Shown one piece after another: positions 1 to 11,039 of a DNA stretch of 64,000 nt. The first letter of the stretch is position 1. Each line of letters starts with the position of its first letter. Below the pieces are notes generated by a model. That model had not been told where the DNA came from, ran no database searches, and saw nothing but the letters and a program-made list of their open reading frames with translations. The position numbers were made by a program, and so were the translations under genes. This DNA is from Tretioscincus oriximinensis. Taxonomy: Eukaryota; Chordata; Lepidosauria; Squamata; Gymnophthalmidae. Where the stretch lies: positions 85,181 to 149,180 of the forward strand of contig JAJVDF010000955.1 of the NCBI GenBank assembly GCA_022410635.1, given 5' to 3'.

Positions 1-912
1 GAAATGCATCCTTGCAGGCTGTATTACAATCGGTTAAAATAATGTAAGGCCTCCGTCATGCAGCCGTGCAGACAGTTTGATAAATACGCAGCCGAGTCAG
101 CTTCTGGCTTAATTTCCCAAGTGAAAGAATTTCACAAAATAGCTGTGACAGGAGAGAGAGCGCCTCTCCTAGCAAGACTGTTAATTGTCAAAATGTGACA
201 GTGCAGCTCCTGAGATCTTAACATATGGATCTGTGTGGATTGGGGCCCCAACTCAGAGGAAGCTTTGTAGATCAGCAAAAGCATCTTGGAATTCCAGCGT
301 TGGACTTAGAAGCAGGTCCTACATGTTCCCTCACCCTCACAAGTCTCTGCAGCTCTGTGCACTAGAGTGGAAGGTCTCAAAAGCAGGTCTCCATCAAAGC
401 ATGGCAAACTTAAAAGTGGTAAAGAGGCACGTATGTGTTACCACATTGCTGAGAAGGTTCTTATACAATCCAAGGCTGCCTATAGGCATCACTTACATAT
501 TTCTGGTATAAATAGCATTTGGAACGATGATCCTACATGGTCCAGATAATACCATAGATCTATGGTCTGTGTTCTAGCATTTTCCACAGCAATGAAGGAA
601 TGCTAAAGCCACAAAATTTTCTTACCTAACCACTACCTCCTCGCCACCCAGTATAGATAACCAGTAGCAGCGTGAAAAGCATTTGTGGTCAGTGGCAGTT
701 TAAAGCCGCTTCACAGTAATGATGGAATAACGGTATTTCTTTGATCGATAATTTTGCTTGGATACCCGTGTTTATTTTTGGGACTGTACTGGGAATAGCA
801 AAGTCATATCTAGCAAATGGGTTAAATTATAAAATAATGCTGTGGCTTTTACCTTGTATGGATACCGTCATAAATGTATTACATACATTAATGTGCGCGT
901 GTATGTGTGTAA
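1..912. other. No gene seen; unassigned intronic or upstream DNA
   Basis: No exon-like block and no recognised repeat were found. The first 180 bases look like unique sequence of the kind seen in conserved noncoding DNA. That is an impression of base composition only; no alignment was possible. Confidence 0.4.
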
Positions 913-1018
913 TACAGGTGAAATCTCGTTAAAATGAACCCCAATATAATGAAATTTGTAGTGTAACAAACCAATGTGAAAGTCCCATCAGAATGTCCAT
1001 AAAAGTAACGTTGGTAAC

Positions 1019-1070
1019 TGTTAGGTATTTCTACGCTCTTCTATATTTTTTAATCCCTTTTGGCGCCAGC
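1019..1070 (+). repeat. Truncated 5' LTR of the gypsy element
   Basis: These bases match the first ~53 bases of the 3' LTR at 3515 with one indel, ending at GGCGCCAGC, then diverge abruptly. The other ~217 bp of the LTR and the primer-binding site are missing, indicating a deletion after insertion or an unusual reverse-transcription product. Confidence 0.85.
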
Positions 1071-1089
1071 TTGGAGACGCAATCTTTCA

Positions 1090-1724
1090 CGGATGTGGGG
1101 CGGGCACATATCGTTCTGTTTCATCTTTGGAGAGATGGATTGAAACCGCCCATGAATCAGTCAAGGTGGCCTACACTATCGGCAAGCTATCTGGCCCAGC
1201 GATTTCGTGGGCGATGTCATATTCTCTTTCTATCAACCCAAACCCCTCCCTGTGCATGTTTCTTGGGGCCATGGTTCGGCACTTCCGCGACGCTGCATGG
1301 GAAAAAATGGCCTTCCAGAAGCTTGCAGCTATTCGGCAAGGATCAGATACAGTCGCTAAATACGCCTCTGATTTCTTAGCTTTGGCTTCTGATGTTACCC
1401 AACTGAACGATTTTGGCCTGGCTATGCATTTTTGTCAGGGTCTCTCTACTGAGATTCGGCGTTTAGCTGTCCATCATGACCCTCCTCAAATGTTGAATGC
1501 CTGGATTGAACTTGCATCAAAGCTGGAGGCTCGGCTCACGTCCTTGCGCTATCAGCAATTACAACCACCCGCTCCAGCCCCCACTCCGATTCCTCCAGAC
1601 GCCCAAAGCTCACTGACGCAGAAAAGCAACGTCGTAGGGATAATAATTTGTGCCTTTATTGTGCGGGTGCTAACCATGTCCTCTCCGACTGCCCTCTCCG
1701 GCGTCCTGCTACAGGCCCCTCCAA
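1090..1724 (+). pseudogene. gag-like remnant of the gypsy element
   Basis: The frame from 1127 shows the helical capsid-like pattern of sushi/RTL Gag, followed by a proline-rich linker at about 1565-1605. A CCHC zinc knuckle (C-X2-C-X4-H-X4-C) is encoded at 1651-1692 but in a different frame from the capsid part, so at least one frameshift separates them. The start region is lost with the 5' deletion. Capsid and nucleocapsid would package element RNA in an intact copy; this one is broken. Confidence 0.75.
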
Positions 1725-1969
1725 ACTTTCATTCCTGAAGGGCTGATTGCCAGGATAATGTTTCTGCTACTGTACTTTCATTCCTGAAGTGCTGGTTGCC
1801 GGGATAATATTTCTGCTGCTGTACTTTCATTCCTGAAGTGCTGGTTGCCGGGATAATATTTCTGCTGCTGTACTTTCATTCCTGAAGGGCTGGTTGCCGG
1901 GATAATATTTCTGCTGCTGTACTTTCATTCCTGAAGGGCTGGTTGCCGGGATAATATTTCTGCTGCTGT
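1725..1969 (+). repeat. 49-bp tandem repeat, five copies
   Basis: Units beginning ACTTTCATTCCTGAAG start at 1725, 1774, 1823, 1872 and 1921, exactly 49 bp apart. Units 2-5 are nearly identical; the first has several differences. As 49 is not a multiple of three, each copy shifts the reading frame. The array sits between the gag zinc knuckle and the RT tail, where protease and the RT palm should be. Confidence 0.95.
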
Positions 1970-2039
1970 GATTGATCCCCTGAAAACAAAAAAACTGGTT
2001 AAGAGGCTGCTGGAGAACATGGAACTGGCCAAAAGGGAG

Positions 2040-2990
2040 CGGGTACCTGCTTCCATTTTGGACTGGGAATCGCCAAGGAACAGGTGTCAACTGCAGTCTT
2101 TCCTCGGCTTCACCAACTTCCATTGAAGGTTCATCCCAAATTTCGCCCACATTGCTGCCCCCCTCACCGCTCTTCTGCGGGGCACCAAGTCCATTCAGAC
2201 ACCCGGGGGCCGCACTAAGACTGTATCCCCCAAGTTTGTCTGGACCCCTGATTGCCAACGCGCATTTGATGAACTTAAGTCCCTGTTCACATCAGACTGT
2301 TGCCTCCGGCATCCTGACTTCTCCCAACCTTTCGTTGTCCACGCTGATGCCAGCGATGTGGCTGTCGGGGGTGCTCTGCTTCAACATGACCCTTCTGTTA
2401 GCTGCCACCGCCCATGTGCCTTCGCATCCNGCCAGCTCACCCCCGCTGAACGCAACTATGCTGTCTCTGACAGGGAGCTACTAGCCATTACGTTTTGCCT
2501 CGAACAATGGCGGCACTACCTGCAGAACAGCTTGCCGTTTACCATCCACACCGACCACAAGAACTTGGAAGTCTTCATGAAGCCCTCCAGGCACAACTCA
2601 CGCCAGTCCCGGTGGTCTGAGTTCTTTGCGGGTTTCAACTTCACCATCAAGTACATCTCTGGCAAGGATAATTGCCTCGCTGATGCCCTTTCCCGCAAAC
2701 CTCAATATTGCGACGTCACCGTCCCTGCTGAGGCCAAGACGATCCTCTCACCAGCACATCTGGGCTTGTGTTCCTCCGTCCTGCAGCCAACCAATCCTCT
2801 CGGTGACCTCATCAAGGCCGCTCTTCCGTCCAACTCATGGTTTATCCACAACAACCATCTCCTGGACGTTTCCTCTGACCTCCCCACCCTCAAGGGTAAG
2901 GTTTATATTCCACTGGCTGTTTGCCTGACCGTACTGGCTCACCACCATGATTCGCCCTCTGCTGGCCACTTCGGATTCCTCCGCACCTTG
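2040..2990 (+). pseudogene. pol remnant: RT tail, RNase H, start of integrase
   Basis: The frame through 2091 reads the conserved LGF-N-Y/H segment after the RT palm, with an in-frame TGA at 2124-2126, then opens through a complete RNase H domain. All four RNase H acidic positions are visible: HADASD (about 2340), DREL (about 2470), HTDHK (about 2550) and CLADALSR (about 2680). The YxDD motif of RT is absent because the palm is deleted. After RNase H, a short HHxD...GHFG stretch (about 2940-2985) is the start of the integrase zinc-binding region before the frame jumps past the missing catalytic core. Confidence 0.85.
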
Positions 2991-3039
2991 GCTCCCATAC
3001 AGGGTCCAGGGTCCCCCTATTGGCTCTCCACCCATAATC

Positions 3040-3440
3040 TCCGTTCTCTTCGACCGTCCCGCAAGCTTGACTACAAGTACGTTGGCCCCTTTGAAGTCCT
3101 CGAGCAACTCAACCCTGTCTCCTTTCGTTTACGACTACCCTCTTCCATGCGGATCCACCCTGTCTTCCACAGTTCCCTTCTCCTCCCACAGCCCCCACCC
3201 TCTCCCCTCCGACCCCCTCTTCCCCCCCTCCTCCACCTGTCATGGTTGGACAGGACAAACACTTCGAGGTGTCCGACATATTGGACTCCCGTCTCTTCCA
3301 CGGTGAACTCCAGTACCTCATCTATTGGAAAGGCTACCCTATCACCGAACATTCCTGGGTCCGCTCCTCTGATGTCCATGCTCCTTCTCTCATCAGGCGT
3401 TTCCATTCCGCATTTCCTGACAAGCCTCACCCCTGACTTC
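3040..3440 (+). pseudogene. Integrase C-terminal module and chromodomain remnant
   Basis: The YVGPFEV motif at about 3075-3100 is the GPY/F module of Ty3/gypsy integrase; HPVFHSSLL follows. The chromodomain lies at about 3255-3420, with aromatic positions in YLIYWKGY and the HSWV motif typical of CHROMO domains that direct integration to marked chromatin. It is in a different frame from the GPY/F part, so a shift lies in the proline-rich tract at 3180-3240. The chromodomain stops at TGA 3434-3436. Confidence 0.85.
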
Positions 3441-3496
3441 CTTCTCCTGCCCTTCTTCCTCCTTGCCCTCGTGGATCCCCTTTGGGTTTCCACTCT

Positions 3497-3514
3497 TTTT
3501 GGGTGGGGGGATGA
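3497..3514 (+). promoter_or_regulatory. Polypurine tract of the gypsy element
   Basis: A G-rich run (TTTGGGTGGGGGGATGA) abuts the TGTTAG of the 3' LTR. This is where plus-strand priming occurs in LTR retrotransposons. Confidence 0.75.
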
Positions 3515-3783
3515 TGTTAGGTATTTCTACGCTCTTCTATATTTTTTGAATCCCTTTTGGCGCCAGCGGGAAGCTTCTGGCGCGTAATTTATGTCCTCTA
3601 ATTGGCTAGGTTGCTCAATTACGCCCCTTTTGGCTCTGCCTTATAATCTGTGTTCTGCGTTTACTTTCTGTTCTGTTTCTTTGATGCCATGGGATGCATT
3701 CTAATCCGTTGGATAAAGATTCTAAGACAATTCCATTTGCCTTCTTTATTATTTGAAAAAGGATTAATTCTAGAAGCCTAACA
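3515..3783 (+). repeat. Full 3' LTR of the gypsy element
   Basis: The LTR is 269 bp and starts TGTTAG and ends CTAACA, a perfect 6-bp inverted terminus. It is followed by the target duplication GTAAC. It contains an upstream CCTTATAATC-type TATA-like sequence at about 3638-3650. Confidence 0.9.
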
Positions 3784-3872
3784 GTAACAAGAAGTTTCGT
3801 TATAACAAGATTTCATTATAACAAATGCATCCACCTGACCTTGGCATTCATTATAATGAGGTTTCACCTGTA

Positions 3873-4637
3873 AACATACTGCAGAAATTCATTTCGCACA
3901 TAAACAAATTTCACATTTTCTAAACCAACCTAAAAGCTTATTGAAAAAATGTGAACTTTGTAAATGTATGCATAATTTTAATATTCCCATTTTGTTTACA
4001 AGTCCAGGACTAAGCATGAACCAGGTGTAAGTGGACTTGCTTTCTTTTGCCACTAAATGAAGCCAATATTGACTGGAGCCTAAATTCTAGCACCAGCAGC
4101 TACCTCCTTGCTCACCTTCTTGTAAGGACACCACTTCAACTTGTTAGCCTTGAGGGGGTTTACTAAGTCACAATTCAAGATTTTCACAATGGTTTCTGAA
4201 CAATAGCGCTCATCATTATAATGTCATCCTTGTGCTATTAAAATTGTCATTTCTTTAATTTGAATGTAAATTCAAGAGAGATTTGTACACCTAGATAGCC
4301 CCTTTTGGCAGATACAAGTTGTTCCTCATGCTGCTGGCTGCTACTACTTGCAACAATTTCCTCTGAGTAGAGAATTTTGGTGCTCCTGTGACATCATCAA
4401 GGCCACTCAATGCTCAATGTACTTTTGAGTAAGATTTATTATAATTAAGGGTGTATGTTGGTTAAGGTTAGCATTGTTGGTTCATGACTCAGGATGGTAA
4501 GGTTGGAATGAGGTCTTGTTGGGAGCCTTACTGTGATCTTGGCAACGCACTTTCTGATGCTTTGCAGACCATGTGTGGATTCAGAAAGGGAGAACATTTC
4601 ACCTATTACCACCACCACCCAATGGCCCTGTGATCAA
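3873..4637. other. No gene seen; unassigned
   Basis: AT-rich sequence without exon-like blocks or a recognised repeat. Confidence 0.4.
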
Positions 4638-4642
4638 CCAAC

Positions 4643-4881
4643 TATTGTCATTGTAGTATAGCCACAAGAGCAAAGGTAGCAACACAGATATCACACAGCA
4701 CAGCAGAACATTCACTCCATACCCAATCATGTTTAAGGTCACCAATCATGAGATGTCTATTACATCATCTTTCTATTGCAGATAGATTGCATCATCTTCC
4801 TTGCACCTGGATTGCATCATCCTACTCTACTGAGTCATAGTCCTACCTGGAATATGACTAGGCATTTTTCATTCCCTGACA
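4643..4881 (-). mobile_element. Solo LTR (reverse strand) with CCAAC target duplication
   Basis: Read on the minus strand, it begins TGTCAGGGAATGAAAAATGC and ends in a sequence matching the LTR at 56755-57108. Shared words include the CCTAGTC box, the ATCATCTTCCTTGCACC stretch and the CTACCTTTGCTCTTG box near the 3' end. A perfect 5-bp direct repeat CCAAC flanks it (4638-4642 and 4882-4886). At 239 bp it is about 115 bp shorter than the other copy, so it carries internal deletions. No internal retroviral sequence is attached. Confidence 0.8.
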
Positions 4882-4886
4882 CCAAC

Positions 4887-7800
4887 CTGGACAAACCTCA
4901 AGCCAAAATGCTTCAGAATGTCCTAGAACACTCTGTTTGGCTCTGCCAACACAAGCCTGGCTCAAGGCATGTCTCTGGGTGAAGGAAACGTCCTTTGACT
5001 GAACATCTAAAGCCAATACTTTAGATATCATTGAGGTGTAGCAGAGAGAAGACACCCTTATGGCAGAGTTTATATGTAACTGTTAGATAGGGAATATGAT
5101 TCAGTGTGCAGGTTATGGTCTGAAATAAAAGAAGGCCGCTTTCCAGCAGCCATATTTTGAAAGCTGTTTCCGAATGTCATGCAGCTTAATGGGAGACGGT
5201 AAAATTATATTGGCAAACAGGAGAGGCCTCCACTATGCTCTAAACTATATTGCCATCAATAGAGTATCCAGTCGTGTCCACCTATCGCCCGAGAGGTTAG
5301 CTATGCAGCTTCCACAACTGCTCGTCCCGTTATTATATTTAATGTGGCTTCCAGCATTTGAGTTTCAGGTGATTCTCCGACTCTTTAATCAAACAACAAG
5401 GCACAGCCGTTACGTCCCTTGGTTAAATTCCTAGGACCTACAATAATCAGATTTGCAAGCTGTGGGTTTACGTGTCCTATTGATTTAATATTCTTCTAAT
5501 CAGTACATAAAGCGATAGGCCTGCGGTGTTAATTTTTCATATGCTTACAAAGCACCCTTTGATTTTCTGTCACGCGTTAATTACAGCGTTTTGCCATTAA
5601 ATAGGACGCTTTGTGTAAACTAATTACTAGGTAATCATTGTCTACCGCGAGCCGTGCTGTTTGGTACCTTTCATTTTATTTGGTGTGTCTGTGTGTGTGT
5701 GTGAAAAAAACACAGGAATCTTGCAGTCTGGAGCTCCTATACCTTCCAGCCATTCGCTCTCACTAATTCATAGCATTATTGTGTTAAGATTGTACGAGTT
5801 GTAATTGTTGTGGTTTCACTGCTGTTAATTACCGGAGTAAACAGTTGAAATGGTGCCAAGGTCTATTGTACAAAGCAGAGAAAGGGAGGTTTAAATGTTA
5901 CTTCCACCATCTGGGAACCGAAGTCTTTGCAAATGCTGCAAAACCACAGAGTATTCGAAGCAGACATCAGCGCTTCAAGCTCCAGGGTTTTGGGCCATAT
6001 GGGTTTGGAATATTTCGAATCAATTGAATTTAACTGCCAGTTTCTTGCAATAACCACGCCGAGACGTGGAATAGGCAAGATCACAAAAGGAAACCTGGGA
6101 TGGGCTTGTGCTGCCACATGCCATAAACCGCCTCCGTAGATTATATTAAAATGTTTATTTTGCTGAATTAAAAGAAGCAGAGAGCTGCTGAAATGTAGGC
6201 AGATCTTAACCGCACGTCGCTATGCGCTATGTGCGTTCATTTTGCAAACCATCCATCCCAACAGTTAACGTAGCCGCGGCCACTATCTGCTCCACTGCTA
6301 GCTGTCAAAAAGGAATTCTCGAATGTTGGGGGGAAACTCCCGAGAGACGGTCGTAATTCCATTTCGGCATTTCTAGATCCCTTTGCCTCTAGGAACCGAG
6401 AAATTGGACATAAACAGCAAGGGATACTTTTAACGCAATAAAATTTGAATGCCTTTGAAAAATTTTACTTCCTAGAAGCCTGAAAGAAATCTTTGCTCTT
6501 GTCTGTTCAGATTCTGTCCTGGGTGTCAACAGTGAACTAAAATCAAAATTAAACAGATGTTCAGTCCTTCTCAAAACCAACCAAGTGGCTTCAGGGACCT
6601 TCTCAAAACCTGTTTGGTAAAATATGAAACCATGAGACTCCAATAAAAAGGTGCCGTTCAGATATGAACTTGTAAACCATTTTCAGTCCTGAAGGTCTAA
6701 ACCAGTGGGGAGATTATTCTTGGTTTTATCCAGTTTTTTAGGATTAAACATATGTGTCGGGATAGCATCTAATTTTTTNGGGGGACAATAGTTTTTGGCC
6801 CTGGGCATACATTTCCCTTTAAACTTTCAGTCCTGAAAAATGAATATAATTCTCTCCCCACCTATTGGTTTAGCCCAGAAAAAAATGGATTAGTCTCTTG
6901 CTTCAGGACAGAAGAAGGTTTCAAAAGTAGATGTGTAACTATGGCTTTTGAGTTGAGATGGGAACTCTGAAGTTCTTTTCACCCTGCAAAAGTGACTAGT
7001 TAAAGTTTTATGTCTATTACTGGAATGAAATCAGACTGTCTAACCAGTTCAGTAAAGAGGCAGCTTAAATTTAATCAATAAAGTCAATCTTATGCCCTTC
7101 TTGTGTGAGTTTTTTGGACATCAGTTGCTCAACAGTAGAACCAAGTGATACTTTTTGTAGCTGATGGGCAGGAAAGTCAGGGCAGAAGAAGGATTTTGTT
7201 ACCTAGAGGGTAACTGGTTTTAAAACCTGGATGGTATTAAGAAAGAATTGGCAAGTTCATGGTGACCAAATGTGTCAGCCACTGCTAGAATGGATGCTTA
7301 GATGTTGCCTCCATCTTCTGTCCTGGAGAATTGGACTAAACCAGGAAATGTCCATTCCCCCTGTCCCCCCCTGTCCACCGTTGAGTTACTTCTTCAGGAA
7401 TGAAGGTGGGTTAAAAGTATGTGTTGGAGCCACACTTTGAATTCTTACATTTTCGTCCCCTTTAAGGGTTCATTTTTCAAGCATGGGTGAGGGGACAGGG
7501 GACTCCTCCCCACCCCGTAGGTCCGTTTTATTGGCCTGCTAACAGCTGTTGACATGGTTTAGGGCATAGGGCTGATGTAAGCATGGCGGATCCCTGGGGA
7601 TTTGGGGCAGCACAATGTCTGCTCAGTTTTGTTTGTGGGATCAGATGACAGAAAGAAGGAGGTGGGGGGAGAAAGTGCTATTTAATCTGTCCATCTTGAA
7701 ATCCTTCACAAGCCTCCTGAGCAAGCAAAGAACAGCTCGCCCCGTGTGCTGTGGAACAAGAGGAGCAGCAGTGTAAGTGGTGGGGAGTTTGGAGAGGCCT

Positions 7801-8779
7801 CAGCGCCTCCTTGTTCTGGTAGCCGAGCCAAGGGCTTGTTTCATGCCCCACCATTGAAGCGCAGCATATGGGGCCTCTTGTGACAAAGGCCCCCTTCCGT
7901 CCATGCAGCCCTGTCCCAGCATGCTGATCTGGAGCGGAGGGTGCTGGTAATGAGGGCCGGGCTCCCAAGAAGGCGAGAGGAGATAATACCGCCTAAGTGG
8001 AGAATTGTACGGCGTGTGTTCGCCCCACTCCACATAATGCAAGGCGCTAGCCTGGCGAATCGCTTGCCATCCAGCTGAAATGGCCCATTAGGTATCGGGG
8101 AAAATTGCCTTTTGCTACTTTCAGCAGATGGAGCAAATATTTTACAAAGCCATTTTACATACAAAAACCATTTGCATGACTGGGTAATGGCAGCTGTTTT
8201 GCACGATGTTACCTTCCAAAAGAATGCCTCTCGTGGAAGGCAAAATTGGGACTTTTCTAATTTTGAAATTTGCCGTGGCACTCTCAAGCATTCAGCTTTG
8301 AAAGTGGCATTTGAATTCTAAGTAAGGCAGGCGATTGATTGCCTCCAAATTCATTTCTAATGGTTGTTGGTTTTTTTGGGTATTACGTTTTCGTTTTTGC
8401 ATAGATTGAATATCTAAAAAGCAACAAAAATGAACAGCAAAATCTGAAGTCATTGCACACTGCTGGGTGATGTTTGACGAACAAGTGAGAGGTGAGCTTA
8501 CCAAGGCTCAAATTTTACTCTTCCTCACAAGCTTGGTAAATGTTTTATCAAATCCATGATTGAGACCACGAGGGAGAACATTAGGCATGCTGTAGGGAAG
8601 TCTGTACTTAAAAAACACCCCATCCTCATTTATTTCTTGGGTTCATTTTACTTTATTGAGCCTGATTCAATGGTGGGGAAAAATAGCTTGGTACCATGGA
8701 TAGACACTTTTTGATATTGACAGGACAAGGGGAAATATTTTCTCACTTACATCATGCCCCCATTGAGTCTTCTTGGAAT
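4887..8779. other. No gene seen; largely unique DNA
   Basis: No exon with plausible splice sites was recognised. The stretches 5440-5680, 5820-6340 and 8020-8330 are non-repetitive and carry several TAAT/ATTA homeodomain-type words (for example around 5620-5640), so they could be conserved regulatory DNA. This is an inference from composition. Short homopolymers and G-rich patches (7360-7520) are the only other structure seen. Confidence 0.35.
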
Positions 8780-9022
8780 ACAGCCAGTTTAGTGTATTGG
8801 TTAGAGTGTTGGACTCCTGCCTGTTCGTCTGCCAGTTCGATTCCACTCTCCTCCAGGAAGCCAGCTGGGGTCCTGGGCCAATAATAATTCTTTAGAACTC
8901 TCTCAGCCCCACATACTTCACAGGAAGTATGTAGAGAAAGCAACGAAAGTTGAATGCCTTTGGTTGGCCGCCCCGAGATCTTTGGGTATAGGGCGGGGCA
9001 TAAGTACAAATAAATAAATAAC
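8780..9022 (+). mobile_element. Sauria-like tRNA SINE
   Basis: The 5' tRNA-like head contains an A-box-like segment (AGTGTATTGGTTAGAGTG) and a B-box-like GTTCGATTCC. The body has CTCTCAGCCCCAC..CTTCACAGG and the tail has TTTGGGTATAGGG plus AAATAAATAAATAA. This matches the squamate Sauria SINE layout. Confidence 0.8.
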
Positions 9023-9936
9023 CAAAGCCTGCCTTCTACATGCTAGTGTAGACTATGCCAAACGAGTTTAAAAGTGAGGATTTTTTTCCCCTTGACATTC
9101 TCTACCTGGCAACAAAAGGAGCCAATCACAGGATACAGCACAGCCAATCACAGGCGGAGTTTCCTGAGAAATGTAGGTGAATTCATAGGGAGGAAAGGCG
9201 ATTTTCTCATACATGTGGAGGAAGACTAAAAGGACAGCACAAGTCTTTTATAGGGTTGCAGCCAAATGGGTGAATTTGGACGCCCAGTACAATGTGCCAC
9301 AATTCTTGGAAAGAGCCTTTTATGTAGACTTTTGTGCATGCCGTATCCTTAACAGCCCTCACCCTGTGGAAGCACCTCTCTTATAGTCACTGTGAAATAG
9401 TGTACAAGGGTGCAAGGGTGGGATTGGGGAGGGAGTGTAGAGTTAGGAATCTATGCCTTGCGATCCAGCCCAGGCTGAATAGATGGAATGGCTTTCCGCA
9501 GTGCACAGAATGTCAGACCCAAGCACTTAATGGTGTGTATTGATTGGCAAACCGAGCATCTTGCTGGGATTAATCAATGAGGAGAAAATTTCTGTGGACC
9601 CAGCAATCCTGCCCACCCCTTGTAAAAATATGGGAAATCATTAGTCCTTCCTGTTCCTCAAATTAGTTATAGGTGAAGGAAAGCACAAGCCCATTCATTT
9701 TTTCTTCTCTTGTCTATAAGGTGCTTCTAGCTCCCTTCAGTCCTGATGTACAGGAATTATCTATAGCCCTTTAAAGTAACTTTGTGCCAGGAGTCTCGAG
9801 GAAGTGAAGAGTCTCTGTGATGTCTTCTCCTCTTTATGGTGGGGGTACTGATTGACTCAACTCCCCCTAACAAGATGGCTTTCCCTATGCTTGCCCCCAG
9901 GAATCCTGATCTTGTGAAGTCATTATTTCTCTCTAC

Positions 9937-10436
9937 AGTACTGTGGTCAGGACACAACTAAGAGTCATGTGTTCAATTCTGGGCACCACATTTAAAAAGG
10001 AGGTTGATAAACTGGAGCAGGTTCAAAAGAGAGCCACAAGGATGGTGAGTGGCCTTTGAGGAACAGTTCAAGGATCTAGTCTGCAAAAGGGAAGACTGAG
10101 GGGAGATCTGATAGATTCCTAAAAATAACTGAAGGGCTGTCACAGAGCAGAGGGATCAGCATTGTTCTCATTGGCACATGGAAGGACCAGGAACAATGGG
10201 ATGAAACTGCAAGGAAATAGATATAGATGAGATGTCAATAAAAAAATTCAGGTAGTAAGGATGATAAACCAGTGGAACAGGTTGCCATAAGAGGTGGTGA
10301 GTTTTTCCCTGGAAGTTTTCAAAGGCCAGACAGTCTGGGCGGCTGTTTGTCGGGGGTGGTTTAGTGAATCATGCATTGGGCAGGAGATTGGACCCCATGA
10401 CCCTGCAGATCCCTTCCAACTCTAGGATTCTATGAT
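9937..10436 (+). mobile_element. CR1 LINE 3' end
   Basis: Contains the CR1 reverse-transcriptase tail (LEQVQKRATRM-like coding at about 10010) and a classical CR1 3' terminus at about 10385-10436 with the TTGGACCCCATGACCC and TCTAGGATTCTATGAT words. It is 5' truncated and interrupted, so non-functional. Confidence 0.85.
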
Positions 10437-10487
10437 AAGAACACAACATGCAGATCATAGGCTGCAACTGCACTCGGCCTTAGGTTG

Positions 10488-11018
10488 ACCAGGAAGGTTA
10501 AGGCAACAAGAATGATCAAGGGTCTGGAGCACCTCCCTTATGAAGTAAGGCTGCAACATCTGGACCTCTTTAGCCTCAAAAGACGACATTTGAGAGGTGA
10601 TCTGATTGAAGTATACAAAATCATGCATGGGATGGATAGCGTGTATAGAGAAAAAATGTTTTCTCTATCACACAACACTAGGACCAGGGCAGCCTTCCTT
10701 GAAACTGATGGGTAGAAAAGTGAGAACAAAGGAAATTGACTTCCTGAAGAGGTGGTGGTAACTAACAGCTTGGATAGTTTCAAGTCAGGACTAAACAGAA
10801 TATGGACACCAAGGGTATAAATGGGTACAAGGATGGATGTCTGGATGCTGCCTCCGGGATGGAGCAACATTTGCCATTTGCAGGAAGTCATGAACAGGAG
10901 CATATTTTGCTTTCCTCTGTTCGGACTGCCCAGGTGCATCTGGTGGACCTCTGTGTGACACAGAATCCTGGATTAGATGGGCTCTGGCCCAATCCAGTAT
11001 GGCTGTTCTTATGTTGGG
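10488..11018 (+). mobile_element. CR1-family LINE 3' end (second subfamily)
   Basis: Encodes the CR1 ORF2 carboxy terminus (RMIKGLEHLPYE, LFSLKRRHLRGDLIE) and ends with the subfamily 3' signature CCAGTATGGCTGTTCTTATG. Frameshifts and stops break the frame. The same subfamily recurs at 36.1, 36.6, 40.5, 43.9, 45.4, 46.4 and 49.8 kb. Confidence 0.85.
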
Positions 11019-11039
11019 GCTGGAACTGAGATAGCCTAA

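Larger units (their letters stand above)
1019..3783 (+). mobile_element. Defective Ty3/gypsy chromovirus (sushi-like) retrotransposon
   Basis: The element is bounded by a perfect 5-bp target duplication GTAAC (1014-1018 and 3784-3788) and LTR termini TGTTAG...CTAACA. The order is: 5' LTR remnant, gag-like region, a 49-bp tandem repeat, RT tail and RNase H, integrase ends, chromodomain, polypurine tract, full 3' LTR. The chromodomain places it among vertebrate chromoviruses, the clade related to sushi-ichi from which mammalian PEG10/RTL genes arose. It is only 2.77 kb against 5 kb or more for complete members. Missing are most of the 5' LTR, the primer-binding site, protease, the RT catalytic palm and the integrase DDE core. 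It cannot be autonomous. Confidence 0.9.
915..3870. mobile_element. Tigger/pogo-like MITE split by a gypsy insertion
   Basis: The left part (915-1018) starts CAGGTGAAATCTCGTTA and the right part (3784-3870) ends TAATGAGGTTTCACCTG, its imperfect reverse complement. A TA dinucleotide flanks each end (913-914 and 3871-3872), as expected for Tc1/mariner/pogo insertions. Without the gypsy insert the element would be about 185 bp with no coding capacity, so it is a non-autonomous copy. Repeated ATAA(C/T)GAAA(C/T)TTC-like words lie inside both halves. The superfamily is assigned from the TIR and TA duplication; the family name is inferred. Confidence 0.75.

Noticed and set aside
1725..1969. CRISPR-like regular repeats
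   Set aside because: The 49-bp units are head-to-tail with no variable spacers and lie in a eukaryotic retrotransposon.
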